A stretch of DNA of 64,000 bases from an uncultured Erythrobacter sp. (GTDB taxonomy: Bacteria > Pseudomonadota > Alphaproteobacteria > Sphingomonadales > Sphingomonadaceae). Position numbers and translations under genes: made by a program. Every line of letters begins with the position of its first letter. Position 1 is the first letter of the stretch. The DNA lies in NCBI GenBank assembly GCA_947488325.1, contig CANKYZ010000008.1:62001-126000 (forward strand), written 5' to 3'. Positions 37,901-46,380 of the stretch are shown piece by piece. The notes under the pieces were generated by a model. It worked only from the letters and a program-made list of their open reading frames with translations. It ran no database searches and had not been told where the DNA came from.

Positions 37901-37972
37901 ATCGTCCTCAATATTCTGGTTTGTCGCTGCATCCTAAACCTTGGACAGGCCTTGGTAACGGCAACCATGTGT

Positions 37973-37994
37973 TGGACGCTCAAAAAAACGTCCA
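37973..37994 (-). terminator. possible hairpin downstream of the ClpP-like gene
   Basis: TGGACG and CGTCCA form a 6-bp stem whose loop holds a run of seven T residues on the minus strand. It lies 17 bases beyond the stop of the gene at 38011. The T-run being in the loop makes terminator function doubtful. Confidence 0.25.
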
Positions 37995-38010
37995 GATCAG
38001 GCGCGCGCCA

Positions 38011-39021
38011 CTATGGTAAAGCATAGACTGAGTCAAGCTGTGAGAGGTCTAGCTGCGCCAGAATTGTCTCGTTCAAATCACCATAATCGATCATTGGAAC
38101 CACCGCCAAGGTCTCAACCATGCCCCACTCGATTTTGGCCGTAGGTAGGCGCGGTTGAGTGACGGTAATATTTGCGGCTTCGATTCGTCCAATCTCAGAC
38201 CGCAGCCACGGGCGCAGGTCGTGCGCTCCAAGCCACAAAGCCTCTGAATGCGGAACAGAATTGGTCATCGCGTAAAAGTCGCGGGCTCGCTTCTCGCTCA
38301 TGCCCATTTCGACATAATAATCCAGATAAAGCCGGTGCGAGGGGTGATCGACAGCGAAATCGTCTGCTTCACGTCCGTGATCGTCAAGCCAGGAGTGTAC
38401 CGCGAATTCCGCACCCTGATCCATGGTCCGTGCCGCGCCCGCCAGAAACAACTCAACGGCGCCAGATCGCACAGAACCTCCATTAGGGACATGCGTGGCG
38501 ATCCCGGCTTCGCGGATACGGCGACCAACGGCGAGGTTCGCAATGTCGTTGTTCGTGCCAGGTGCTTCAACCATTTCGAGCAAGCTTAGTTGCGGGAAGT
38601 CGCGCAGCATCGCATCGAAATGAGCCGGGCTAAAACTGTCCGTCGGCCCCACTATGGCGGCCTCGGTCGCGCTGGTCACAACAAACGGCCCATATTGCGC
38701 CAGCATCACTTCACTGTCCCTGCGGACAAACGGTTGAGCGTAGCGTGTGGCAGTGCGACTTTGGGGAACCACCTCACCTTGCATCACAATTGTGGTCTGG
38801 ATTGGAATGCTAATGCTTGGAAGGCTGACCTGTGGCGTATGCGTGGTTGTTTCGCTTTCGGCAACTTTGACCCAGCGTCCAGTGGTCGGATCCCATTCCT
38901 CAATCCAGCTCTCAGTCGCAACCGTTCGGTTGCAGCCAAAGGCTCCTGCACCTTGCGCCAAAGCAGGGTTCGCCAGAAAGGCAATCTGAAGTAGAGCAAG
39001 AAATACGGCAAATCGCTTCAT
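38011..39021 (-). CDS. secreted protein with a ClpP/crotonase-like domain (COG3904-type)
   Basis: A 336-residue protein with a signal peptide (RFAVFLALLQIAFLANPALA). The middle region resembles ClpP/crotonase-fold periplasmic proteins: LEMVEAPGTNND, REAGIATHVPNGGSVRSGA and VELFLAGAARTMDQGAEFAV, then HSW. In that fold the Ser in RSGA and the His in VHSW would be near the active site. The first ~120 residues are unrecognised and contain a Trp-rich ESWIEEWDPTTGRWVKVAES. Function unknown; possibly a periplasmic serine protease or a non-catalytic relative. Start is the ATG at 39021. It is divergent from the YifB/ComM gene. Confidence 0.6.
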   Translation of the reverse strand: MKRFAVFLALLQIAFLANPALAQGAGAFGCNRTVATESWIEEWDPTTGRWVKVAESETTTHTPQVSLPSISIPIQTTIVMQGEVVPQSRTATRYAQPFVRRDSEVMLAQYGPFVVTSATEAAIVGPTDSFSPAHFDAMLRDFPQLSLLEMVEAPGTNNDIANLAVGRRIREAGIATHVPNGGSVRSGAVELFLAGAARTMDQGAEFAVHSWLDDHGREADDFAVDHPSHRLYLDYYVEMGMSEKRARDFYAMTNSVPHSEALWLGAHDLRPWLRSEIGRIEAANITVTQPRLPTAKIEWGMVETLAVVPMIDYGDLNETILAQLDLSQLDSVYALP

Positions 39022-39181
39022 GCCAGTTGAAATACATTTGCTTCCGTTCAAGCTTTGCGAATGTTTATGCTTGCAAAATTCTTGCGCTTGCCAGTCTAAT
39101 CGCTCGACAAACCACTATTAACTCCGCACAATCGTAATTAACGGAGATAATCCGTCCTGGAACAATTTGAGGAATTACCGC

Positions 39182-40684
39182 TTGGTCGCGCTCGTTCGGA
39201 CAGTTGCCTATTTGGGATTGGAAGCACGGCAGGTCGAAGTCCAATGCCAAGTCGCGTCTGGCCTCCCCCGTTTCGCCATCGTCGGTCTTCCCGATAAAGC
39301 CGTAAGCGAAAGCCGTGAGCGTGTGCAGGCGGCGTTATCCGCCATGGGCCTAGCGCTGCCACCAAAGCGGATTACGATAAACCTCTCCCCCGCCGACCTG
39401 CCCAAAGATGGATCGCATTATGATTTGCCGATTGCGCTGGCGTTGCTGGCAGCGATGGGCGTTACTGATGCCGAACAATTGGGCGACTGGATCGCGGTCG
39501 GTGAATTGTCCCTGGATGGCCGTATTATTGCATCACCGGGAGTGTTAATCGCGGCGTTGCATGCTAGTTCAGCCGAGGCGGGGTTAATCTGCCCTGCTGA
39601 ACAAGGATCCGAAGCCAAATGGGCTAGCGGCATACCGGTTCTGGCACCGCGCGATCTTTCCAGCCTTTTGGGCCATCTTAAGGGATCGCAGGTTCTGCCC
39701 GAACCGACCCGCGGCGATGTCGAGGAACCACCGCCCATTACCGACCTCAAACAGGTAAAAGGCCAGGAAACCGCCAAACGCGCATTGGAAATCGCCGCAG
39801 CTGGCGGGCACAATCTGCTGATGGTCGGGCCGCCGGGTTCGGGCAAAAGCCTGCTTGCGAGCTGCCTGTCCGGTATCTTGCCCGAACTGACTCCGGCCGA
39901 AGCGTTAGAAGTGTCGATGGTCCAGTCAGTTGCCGGCACGCTTTCCGCAGGCCGTATCAGCCGCGCTCGCCCATTTCGCGCGCCGCACCATTCGGCGAGC
40001 ATGGCCGCGCTAACGGGTGGCGGGCTGAAAGTACGACCTGGTGAAGTCAGCCTCGCGCATTTGGGCGTCCTGTTCCTCGACGAATTACCGGAATTTCAGC
40101 GCGCAGTGCTCGATTCGCTGCGCCAACCGTTGGAAACAGGTAAAGTCGATGTCGCGCGGGCCAATGCCCATGTGTCTTTTCCCGCTCGGGTGCAATTGAT
40201 TGCAGCTATGAATCCATGCCGTTGTGGTCATGCCGGTGAGCCGGGACATGTCTGCGCACGCGGTCCGCGCTGCACTACTGAATATCAGGCGAGGCTTTCC
40301 GGTCCACTGCTCGACCGGATCGATCTTCATGTCGAAGTCGCTGCGGTGAGCGCGATGGACCTAACCCTACCCCCGCCAGCAGAGGGCAGCGAAGAAGTTG
40401 CTCGCCGTGTCGCGCGCGCGCGCGCCATAGCGACAGATCGCGGAGTGCGCTCTAACGCAGAATTGGAAGCCGACAGGTTGGAACGCCACGCCTCCCCCGA
40501 CGATGCTGGCCGCTCCCTGATGATGCAGGCTGCCGAAAAACTGCGCCTATCCGCGCGCAGCTACACACGGATGCTGCGCGTCGCCCGAACTATTGCCGAT
40601 CTGTCTGGTGCGGACGAAGTTGGACGGGTGCATATTGCAGAAGCACTTTCTTATCGGCAAATGATAGGACGAGCAGGGGCTTGA
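39182..40684 (+). CDS. comM: YifB/ComM-family AAA+ ATPase (Mg-chelatase-like)
   Basis: A 500-residue AAA+ protein of the ComM family, a helicase that drives branch migration during natural transformation in Vibrio. It has an N-terminal S5/Lon-like fold (VALVRTVAYLGLEARQVEVQ), the Walker A GPPGSGKSLLASCLSGILPE, Walker B GVLFLDELPEF, and Cys-rich NPCRCGHAGEPGHVC. The start is a TTG at 39182 with GAGGAA 7 bases upstream, matching the usual family N-terminus. It stands alone; no competence genes are near. Confidence 0.9.
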   Translation: MVALVRTVAYLGLEARQVEVQCQVASGLPRFAIVGLPDKAVSESRERVQAALSAMGLALPPKRITINLSPADLPKDGSHYDLPIALALLAAMGVTDAEQLGDWIAVGELSLDGRIIASPGVLIAALHASSAEAGLICPAEQGSEAKWASGIPVLAPRDLSSLLGHLKGSQVLPEPTRGDVEEPPPITDLKQVKGQETAKRALEIAAAGGHNLLMVGPPGSGKSLLASCLSGILPELTPAEALEVSMVQSVAGTLSAGRISRARPFRAPHHSASMAALTGGGLKVRPGEVSLAHLGVLFLDELPEFQRAVLDSLRQPLETGKVDVARANAHVSFPARVQLIAAMNPCRCGHAGEPGHVCARGPRCTTEYQARLSGPLLDRIDLHVEVAAVSAMDLTLPPPAEGSEEVARRVARARAIATDRGVRSNAELEADRLERHASPDDAGRSLMMQAAEKLRLSARSYTRMLRVARTIADLSGADEVGRVHIAEALSYRQMIGRAGA

Positions 40685-40725
40685 ACATTCAAAACGCCCC
40701 TTTTTGCTGGGGGGCAATTTGAACT

Positions 40726-41421
40726 GTGTTTGATCCTGCATGGCTGATCCATATCGCCGCGACGATCCTGTTGATCGGCTATTTCATCCGCGATGAGCTG
40801 AAGCTGCGTGTAATGATTATCATTTCGAGCGTGATCTACAATTTCTACTACTGGCTCGTCCCAAACCCGCCTTTGTGGGATGCTGTAATGACTGGGTTCC
40901 TGCTGATAGCAGTCAATATCTACGTGCTGATCCAAGTGTTGTTGGAGCGGACGACATTCCGCCTAACTGATGATGAAAAGCGGCTGTTCGATGGATTCGA
41001 AACACTCAGCCCAGGTCAGTTTCGCAAAATCCTCAAGGTCGCGAAGTGGCAGGATATGGCCAGCGATGAAGAATCGGTGCTCACACGCGAAGGGGAGCCT
41101 AGCCCTTCCCTGTTTTACATCTTTGATGGCGTCATCTCGGTCACCAAAGCCGAGCACCGATTTCGTCTGCCGCAGCGGAACTTTACCGGCGAGGTTGCCT
41201 TTGTGTTGAAGAGTGCAGCAACTGCGACCTGTATTGCTGGTTCGGGAGTGCGCTATGTCGAATGGGACGTCGTGACTCTCCGGAAATTGGGTGAAAGGCA
41301 CCCAGCATTGGGCAACGCTCTAAACGCGCTCCTGACACGCGATCTCGCTAAAAAACTGACGGAGAGCTATCGCCCAAACGATGCGATACCGCCAACCCGC
41401 GAGACCACGGAATTACTGTAG
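40726..41421 (+). CDS. Popeye-like protein: three membrane helices plus a cyclic-nucleotide-binding fold
   Basis: 231 residues. The N-terminal third has three hydrophobic helices (LIHIAATILLIGYFI, LRVMIIISSVIYNFYYWLV, MTGFLLIAVNIYVLIQVLL). The rest resembles a cNMP-binding beta-barrel: RLFDGFETLSPGQFRKILKV, LFYIFDGVISV, FTGEVAFVL and ALLTRDLAKKL. This is the layout of Popeye-domain proteins. The phosphate-binding cassette keeps Gly-Glu but has Ala where canonical cNMP domains have Arg (KSAATATC). Ligand unknown; a transcription factor role is excluded by the lack of a DNA-binding domain. Start is a GTG with a poorly placed ribosome-binding site. Confidence 0.65.
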   Translation: MFDPAWLIHIAATILLIGYFIRDELKLRVMIIISSVIYNFYYWLVPNPPLWDAVMTGFLLIAVNIYVLIQVLLERTTFRLTDDEKRLFDGFETLSPGQFRKILKVAKWQDMASDEESVLTREGEPSPSLFYIFDGVISVTKAEHRFRLPQRNFTGEVAFVLKSAATATCIAGSGVRYVEWDVVTLRKLGERHPALGNALNALLTRDLAKKLTESYRPNDAIPPTRETTELL

Positions 41422-41516
41422 ACAGTGAACTAATCATGTAACTAGCTGGGTTCGAGTTACGAACTTACGGGTAACAATCCTTATTTCCTGCATATTTTGG
41501 GTGTACCGGCTCCGCC

Positions 41517-42356
41517 ATGGCAGACAATTACGCGCCCGCCTCCACCAATTCTGATACAGTATCGGGATTTCTTGCGCATGATGCACAAGGAGCACGAAGC
41601 GCGCGTATCGCCAGTCTGACGTTTGCGATTTTGATCGAGCTGCTGCTCATTCTGCTATTGTTCGCAATCGGATGGGGCTGGCGCGACGAAAGCGAGTTGG
41701 CGGAAACTCTCACCACATTCGAAGCACAGGATTTCGGGCCAGAGGAACCCGCACCGGTAGACCAAGCTCCCGCCGAGCCCGCCACCGAGCCCGCCGAACC
41801 GGTTCCACAGCCCAATCCGCGACCTCAGCCCGAACCACAGCAGGCCAACCCCACGCCTGTCCCTCCTCTGTCCGCGCCTCCGGTGGTGATCTCTCCAGTG
41901 CCTTTGCCTACGCCCCCCGCCCCCGCAACTCAGTCGCCCGCACGCACTCCTGCGGCCAACGCACCTGCGCGCGTTTACGGCCCACCTGACACAGGTGGTT
42001 CCAATACGGGCAGCGACAGTCAGCGTGTCGGCTCAGCATCCAATGGCGAACCGCTTTACGCAGCACGTTGGTATCGCGAACCGACGCGGCAGCAACTGGC
42101 TGGTTACCTGTCCACTGCCACCGGCCCGGCCACGGCGTTGATTGCTTGCCGCACAGCCCCGAATTTCCGTGTCGAAGATTGTGAATTGATCGGGGAAAGC
42201 CCGCAAGGATCGCAGATAGGGCGCGCTGTTCTGGCTGCAACATGGCAGTTTCGCGTGCGTCCTGCGCGGATTGGCGGACGATCACAGGTGGGGTCTTGGG
42301 TGCGGATCAGGATCGACTATACCCGCGCAGGCGCCGCAGACGGGCGGGCGCGCTAG
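41517..42356 (+). CDS. TonB-like single-pass membrane protein
   Basis: 279 residues: a cytoplasmic N-terminus, one membrane helix (SLTFAILIELLLILLLFAIG), a ~90-residue Pro/Glu/Ala/Gln-rich rod (APVDQAPAEPATEPAEPVPQ onward) that could span the periplasm, and a C-terminal domain of ~90 residues (ALIACRTAPNFRVEDCELIG to WVRIRIDYTRAG). This architecture matches TonB-family energy transducers, but the C-domain is weakly conserved and carries two Cys that may form a disulfide. No exbB/exbD or TonB-dependent receptor is adjacent. It overlaps the convergent recQ by 4 bases. Confidence 0.6.
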   Translation: MADNYAPASTNSDTVSGFLAHDAQGARSARIASLTFAILIELLLILLLFAIGWGWRDESELAETLTTFEAQDFGPEEPAPVDQAPAEPATEPAEPVPQPNPRPQPEPQQANPTPVPPLSAPPVVISPVPLPTPPAPATQSPARTPAANAPARVYGPPDTGGSNTGSDSQRVGSASNGEPLYAARWYREPTRQQLAGYLSTATGPATALIACRTAPNFRVEDCELIGESPQGSQIGRAVLAATWQFRVRPARIGGRSQVGSWVRIRIDYTRAGAADGRAR

Positions 42357-44146
42357 TTTTGAAACTGGCAGATAACCTCGCAGAAATCTGGTCCCCACGT
42401 TTCCAGCTTTTTGGCACCAACACCCTGAATTTCGCCCAATTCAGCCAATGTCTCGGGCCGCTGTGCTGCCATTGCCCGCAGCACACTGTCATGGAAGATA
42501 ATGTAGGCGGGGACGCTGTGTTCGGCGGCAAGGTCTTTGCGCTTTTCGCGCAGCGCATCGAATAGAGGGTCGCCGATTGGATTGGGCACCGCACCCGCCT
42601 TCGCTCCGCCGCGACCGCGCTTGCCCACTTTCTTAGGAGGTTCGGCAATTGCCACAGCCCGATTGCCGCGCAACACTTCGGCGGCATGTGACCCAAGCGC
42701 CAACCCGCCATGCTCCGTCGTTTTTAGCATTTCATTGGCCATCAGACTGCGCATTACCGGACGCAATAAGGGAGCGTCATCAGCGCCAAGTATGCCAAAC
42801 ACCGACAGGCTATCATGCTCGCGCTGGCGGATACGGTCGTCCGCTTGGCCCAGCAACACCTTTTCGACATGGCCGATACCAAAGCTCTGTCCCGTGCGAT
42901 ACACCGCACTCAACAGCTTTTGCGCGATCTCGGTCACATCGAGAACCTTGGGCGGATCCAAGCAATTGTCACAATTGCCGCAATTTTGCGGCGGATCTTC
43001 GCCAAAATGCCGCAGCAAAATCGCGCGGCGACACCCTGCACTTTCAACCAAGGCGGCAAGCGAGCCTAGGCGCGCACGTTCACCCTCCAGCCGGTTCTCC
43101 TCAACATCACCCAGCCATTGACGCGCTTTGGCAAAATCGTTGGCACTCCAGAACATTTGCGCTTCGGCAGGGTCACCATCGCGGCCAGCGCGGCCAGTTT
43201 CTTGATAATAGGATTCGGTTGATTTGGGCAGGCCCGCATGCGCCACAAAGCGAACATCGGGTTTGTCGATGCCCATGCCGAACGCGATGGTTGCGACCAT
43301 GATCATATCTTCTGATTTAACGAATGCGGCCTGTGTTGCAGCGCGTTGTTCAGCTGGCAGACCTGCATGATATGCACCGACCGGCCGACCAGTTGCGGCA
43401 AGCTTTGCTGCCAATTCATCAGTCGCCTTACGGCTTTGCGCGTAGACGATCCCTGCGCCGGGGGTGCGCTGAATGAAATCCGCAATCTGCTTTGCGACAT
43501 TGTTGCGCGGCGAGATCGCATAGCGAATATTGGGCCGATCGAAGCCAGCTTTGATCAAACCCTGCTGCGGGATACCAAGCTGGCGCAGAATATCGGCGCG
43601 CGTGGTTTCATCAGCGGTTGCCGTCAGAGCAAGCCGCGGGACATGCTCAAAGTGGTCAAGCATAGGACGCAGTCCGCGATAGTCCGGGCGGAAATCATGT
43701 CCCCATTCGGACACACAATGCGCCTCATCAATTGCAAACAGCGAAATGTCGGCGGAATTTAGCAGAGAAAGGAAACTGGACGTGGTCGCGCGTTCCGGAG
43801 CTACATAGAGCAGATCCAACTCGCCTGCGAGCAGACGCTGCGCTGTTTCCGCCTTGTCCATATCTGCCGAAGTCATCGATGCCGCACGTATACCGACAGC
43901 CTTTGCGGCGCGGATCTGGTCATGCATCAGCGCAATCAGCGGGGAGATAACGATGGCAGTGCCTGTTCGTGCAAGCGCGGGAAGCTGATAGCAGAGTGAT
44001 TTACCCGCGCCGGTCGGCATCAGCGCAAGTGTGTGCTCCCCGGAAAGGATGCGATTGACGACAGCTTCCTGCTGACCACGAAATTCGGAAAATCCGAACG
44101 TCGATCGCAAGATGTCGTACAGGTCGGTGCCAATGGCAACGCTCAT
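42353..44146 (-). CDS. recQ: ATP-dependent DNA helicase RecQ
   Basis: 3'-5' helicase acting in recombination repair and fork maintenance. 597 residues. Motifs: LMPTGAGKSLCYQLPAL (Walker A), FAIDEAHCVSEWGHDFRPDY (DEAH), TGRAGRDGDPAEAQMFW (motif VI), the zinc site CRRAILLRHFGEDPPQNC with GNCDNC, and a C-terminal HRDC domain ending EIQGVGAKKLETWGPDFCEV. The start is ATG at 44146. The HxlR regulator gene lies upstream on the same strand but is probably separate. Confidence 0.96.
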   Translation of the reverse strand: MSVAIGTDLYDILRSTFGFSEFRGQQEAVVNRILSGEHTLALMPTGAGKSLCYQLPALARTGTAIVISPLIALMHDQIRAAKAVGIRAASMTSADMDKAETAQRLLAGELDLLYVAPERATTSSFLSLLNSADISLFAIDEAHCVSEWGHDFRPDYRGLRPMLDHFEHVPRLALTATADETTRADILRQLGIPQQGLIKAGFDRPNIRYAISPRNNVAKQIADFIQRTPGAGIVYAQSRKATDELAAKLAATGRPVGAYHAGLPAEQRAATQAAFVKSEDMIMVATIAFGMGIDKPDVRFVAHAGLPKSTESYYQETGRAGRDGDPAEAQMFWSANDFAKARQWLGDVEENRLEGERARLGSLAALVESAGCRRAILLRHFGEDPPQNCGNCDNCLDPPKVLDVTEIAQKLLSAVYRTGQSFGIGHVEKVLLGQADDRIRQREHDSLSVFGILGADDAPLLRPVMRSLMANEMLKTTEHGGLALGSHAAEVLRGNRAVAIAEPPKKVGKRGRGGAKAGAVPNPIGDPLFDALREKRKDLAAEHSVPAYIIFHDSVLRAMAAQRPETLAELGEIQGVGAKKLETWGPDFCEVICQFQN

Positions 44147-44191
44147 TAGTGGGGCAGATCCTGCGTTGCTGGGAACTGCCAGCAGTGGGGT

Positions 44192-44746
44192 TTAGCGGGC
44201 GGCGACTTTTCTAGCGGCTTCGATATCGATGATGTCGCCGGTGTTCGTACCAGCTCCTGATGTCGCTATCGACCCATCACTGCGTTTGCCAAGGTCATCC
44301 TTGCGAACCATCCACAAATCCTCATGGCTGAGTACGCGTCCATCATGGGCAAGGATCGATACAGGGCCAATTGGCAGGCGATCTTTTGCATCAACCAATA
44401 CTGGATCTTCCGAAACGAATTCGGCGCCGTATTTTTGCCCCCATTGGCGAAGCGAGATCATCGCGGGCAGCAAATCGAACCCTTTTCCGGTAAGGCGATA
44501 TTCGACTTTGCGTCGATCATCGGCGCATGGCTCACGCTTTAAAATGCCGTGATCGACCAATTTGGCCAGCCGGTTAGAGAGGATATTGCGTGCGATTCCG
44601 AGCTCACTTAGGAATTCTTCGAAATGTTTGAGTCCATTGAAGCTGGCACGCAGGATCATAAATGACCAGCGTTCTCCCATAACTTCAAGCGCTTGCGGCA
44701 AGCCGCAATCAATCAACTCGCGTAGTGGTTCTCTCAGGTCACCCAT
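44192..44746 (-). CDS. HxlR-family winged-helix transcriptional regulator
   Basis: 184 residues. The HxlR-type winged helix is residues ~10-110: CGLPQALEVMGERWSFMILR, FNGLKHFEEFLSELGIARNI, LSNRLAKLVDHGILKR, and YRLTGKGFDLLPAM. A ~70-residue C-terminal extension follows, ending in a charged segment with DIIDIEAARKVAAR. Family members usually respond to thiol-reactive or quinone compounds; Cys14 and Cys79-type residues are present but their role is unknown. AAAGGA precedes the ATG. It is divergent from the CC_3452 gene, with nested inverted repeats between them. Confidence 0.88.
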   Translation of the reverse strand: MGDLREPLRELIDCGLPQALEVMGERWSFMILRASFNGLKHFEEFLSELGIARNILSNRLAKLVDHGILKREPCADDRRKVEYRLTGKGFDLLPAMISLRQWGQKYGAEFVSEDPVLVDAKDRLPIGPVSILAHDGRVLSHEDLWMVRKDDLGKRSDGSIATSGAGTNTGDIIDIEAARKVAAR

Positions 44747-44846
44747 ATCAGTCCTTTCCCTGCAACCTATCTAGCTGGTTCTGCGCCAATCACAAAATCG
44801 TTCGCGAATTCTCTGCCCAAGTCGCTCAAAAATAATTTCAGTTTTT

Positions 44847-44897
44847 AGTTGCAACCTGAAACCTAATCACATAAGTAGTGATTCGCAACTGGTTTCA
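44847..44897. promoter_or_regulatory. nested inverted repeats between the HxlR gene and the CC_3452 gene
   Basis: Three perfect inverted repeats share one 51-base block: AATCAC/GTGATT (7-base spacer), AGTTGC/GCAACT, and TGAAACC/GGTTTCA. It is about 60 bases upstream of the CC_3452 start and 100 bases upstream of the HxlR start, so it is a good candidate operator for autoregulation and control of the secreted protein. Confidence 0.5.
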
Positions 44898-44954
44898 AAA
44901 AGAAACTTTGTACCCAAGAAATTCGATCCACCTTTGATCATAAGGAACATGACA

Positions 44955-45296
44955 ATGACCCTCTCCCTCCCCCGCACTGGCCGTTTAGTCGTTTTGGCTC
45001 TCGCGCTGGTATATACCGGCCTAAGCTTTGGTGTTGCGACCTCTTCTGCACCTGCCTTTGCACAAAGCGGCCCCTATTACACCGCAACGCTCGCCCAATC
45101 TGTCGACGATAATCGCGCAGTCGCTGGCGGCGTCGCTTGGAACTGCCGCGACACAACCTGTGTCGCCAATAAGGGTACATCGCGCCCTTCGCGCGTCTGC
45201 CGCGGCCTTTCACGTGAGTTCGGCGAAATCGTAAACTTCACCGCCGATGGAGAAGCGCTCGCTGAAGACAAACTGGCGCGTTGCAACGGCAATTGA
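44955..45296 (+). CDS. CC_3452-family small secreted protein
   Basis: A 113-residue exported protein with a signal peptide (LVVLALALVYTGLSFGVATS then APAFAQ). The mature part matches the alphaproteobacterial CC_3452 family: PYYTATLAQ, VAGGVAWNCRDTTCVANKGT, SRPSRVCRGLSREFGE and a terminal LARCNGN. The four Cys could form two disulfides. Function unknown. AAGGA is 8 bases before the ATG at 44955; the ATG at 44949 is too close to it. Probably controlled by the divergent HxlR protein. Confidence 0.75.
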   Translation: MTLSLPRTGRLVVLALALVYTGLSFGVATSSAPAFAQSGPYYTATLAQSVDDNRAVAGGVAWNCRDTTCVANKGTSRPSRVCRGLSREFGEIVNFTADGEALAEDKLARCNGN

Positions 45297-45372
45297 TCTG
45301 ACTTCGCGGGCCATATCCCCCTCACCGCTCGCGCTATTTCCGTCCGAATCTCTCCATTAGGACGGACCTCAT

Positions 45373-45421
45373 CACCCCCGGCGCAGCCCGTTCCCCAGAC
45401 GCTGCGACCGGGGGTGTTTTT
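45373..45421. terminator. bidirectional terminator between the CC_3452 and HAD genes
   Basis: A long stem: CACCCCCGG pairs with CCGGGGGTG and, inside it, CGCAGC with GCTGCG, followed by five T residues on the plus strand. It serves the plus-strand CC_3452 gene; the HAD stop codon lies inside its T-run. Confidence 0.8.
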
Positions 45422-46034
45422 ATGCGAGGAAACCAGCGCCGAGCAATTGTGCCTCCAATTGCGCAGCATCGGTGAAGAGGTGGGCATCCCAACCACGAGC
45501 CTTTGCCGCTGCGACATTGTCAGGGTTGTCGTCTGTGAAGAACAGGGCATCGCCGCGCCTACCGCTACGCTGCTCGACCAATTCATAGATTCGTGGGTCA
45601 GGCTTTGCGATTTTCTCGATGCCCGAGACAATGATATCTTCGAATAGGTCAAAAATCGCATGCTCCTGGCTAAACTGAGCGAATAGTTCGCCGCCGAAAT
45701 TTGTAAGGCAAAACAGCGGCACGCAGCCTTCGTGAAGTCGCTTTACAATGGTGTGCACGCCATCAACTGGAGCTGATGCCGTTTCGTTGAAGCGCGCAGC
45801 ATAGGAAGCAATCCGCAGAGCCTGATCCGGGAATTCCGCGATTCGCGCTGGTAGCATCTCACCCAAAGTGACGCCTTGATCATGCTGAAAATGCCATTCT
45901 TCGGTGATGACGTTGGACAGGAACCAGTCCAGTTCAACTTCATTCTCGATGATTTTCTCGAACAAAGAACGCAATTGCCAATGGAACAGCACTCGCCCCA
46001 CATCAAAGACCACAGCTTTCGTCACATCACCCAA
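45420..46034 (-). CDS. HAD-superfamily phosphatase
   Basis: 204 residues of the HAD IA type (YihX/haloacid dehalogenase-like). Motif I is AVVFDVGRVLFHW (nucleophile Asp), motif II FCLTNFGGELF, motif III Lys in KPDPRIYELVEQR and motif IV ALFFTDDNPDNVAAAKARG. A helical cap lies between motifs I and II. Motif I is DxGxV-like, with Gly at the usual second-Asp position as in YihX-type enzymes. Substrate unknown, probably a small phosphate ester. Confidence 0.85.
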   Translation of the reverse strand: MGDVTKAVVFDVGRVLFHWQLRSLFEKIIENEVELDWFLSNVITEEWHFQHDQGVTLGEMLPARIAEFPDQALRIASYAARFNETASAPVDGVHTIVKRLHEGCVPLFCLTNFGGELFAQFSQEHAIFDLFEDIIVSGIEKIAKPDPRIYELVEQRSGRRGDALFFTDDNPDNVAAAKARGWDAHLFTDAAQLEAQLLGAGFLA

Positions 46035-46084
46035 CCCAACTGCTCCTCAATCACTCAGACACTAAACCCGACCCATAAACGGCT

Positions 46085-46151
46085 GCGGCCCGCTCTCCGG
46101 TAAGGAGGCGGGCCGCTACGTTTCTTCGACGATCGCCCGTCCGGGCGATCG
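46085..46151. repeat. two tandem GC-rich palindromes downstream of rpmJ
   Basis: The first (46085-46116) pairs GCGGCCCGC with GCGGGCCGC, with an inner CTCC/GGAG stem. The second (46130-46151) is a 10-bp perfect stem CGATCGCCCG/CGGGCGATCG with a 2-base loop. Neither is followed by a good T-run. They may terminate or stabilise the rpmJ transcript, or be REP-like elements. Confidence 0.5.
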
Positions 46152-46165
46152 GCCAATCCGCTCAA

Positions 46166-46291
46166 TCAGCCCTGACGGGCTTTAAACCGGCGATTGGTCT
46201 TATTGATAACATAAGTGCGCCCACGACGGCGAATAACGCGGCAATCGCGGTGGCGGTTCTTCAGCGATTTAAGGCTGTTGCGGATCTTCAT
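46166..46291 (-). CDS. rpmJ: 50S ribosomal protein L36
   Basis: 41 residues starting [20 protein letters not shown] and ending [11 protein letters not shown]. Only one Cys is present, so this is the zinc-free type of L36 common in alphaproteobacteria. Monocistronic, with palindromes downstream. Confidence 0.95.
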   Translation of the reverse strand: MKIRNSLKSLKNRHRDCRVIRRRGRTYVINKTNRRFKARQG

Positions 46292-46380
46292 GGTTATTTC
46301 CCGAGAATAAAACAGGCACCGCAGATGTTCTGCGATGCCGCAAATTTCAAGCGCGCGCCTACGCGGCGAATCGGCTCACG

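Noticed and set aside
41422-41516. GGGTTCGAGTT resembles a tRNA T-loop.
   Set aside because: No acceptor, anticodon or D-arm pairing could be built around it.
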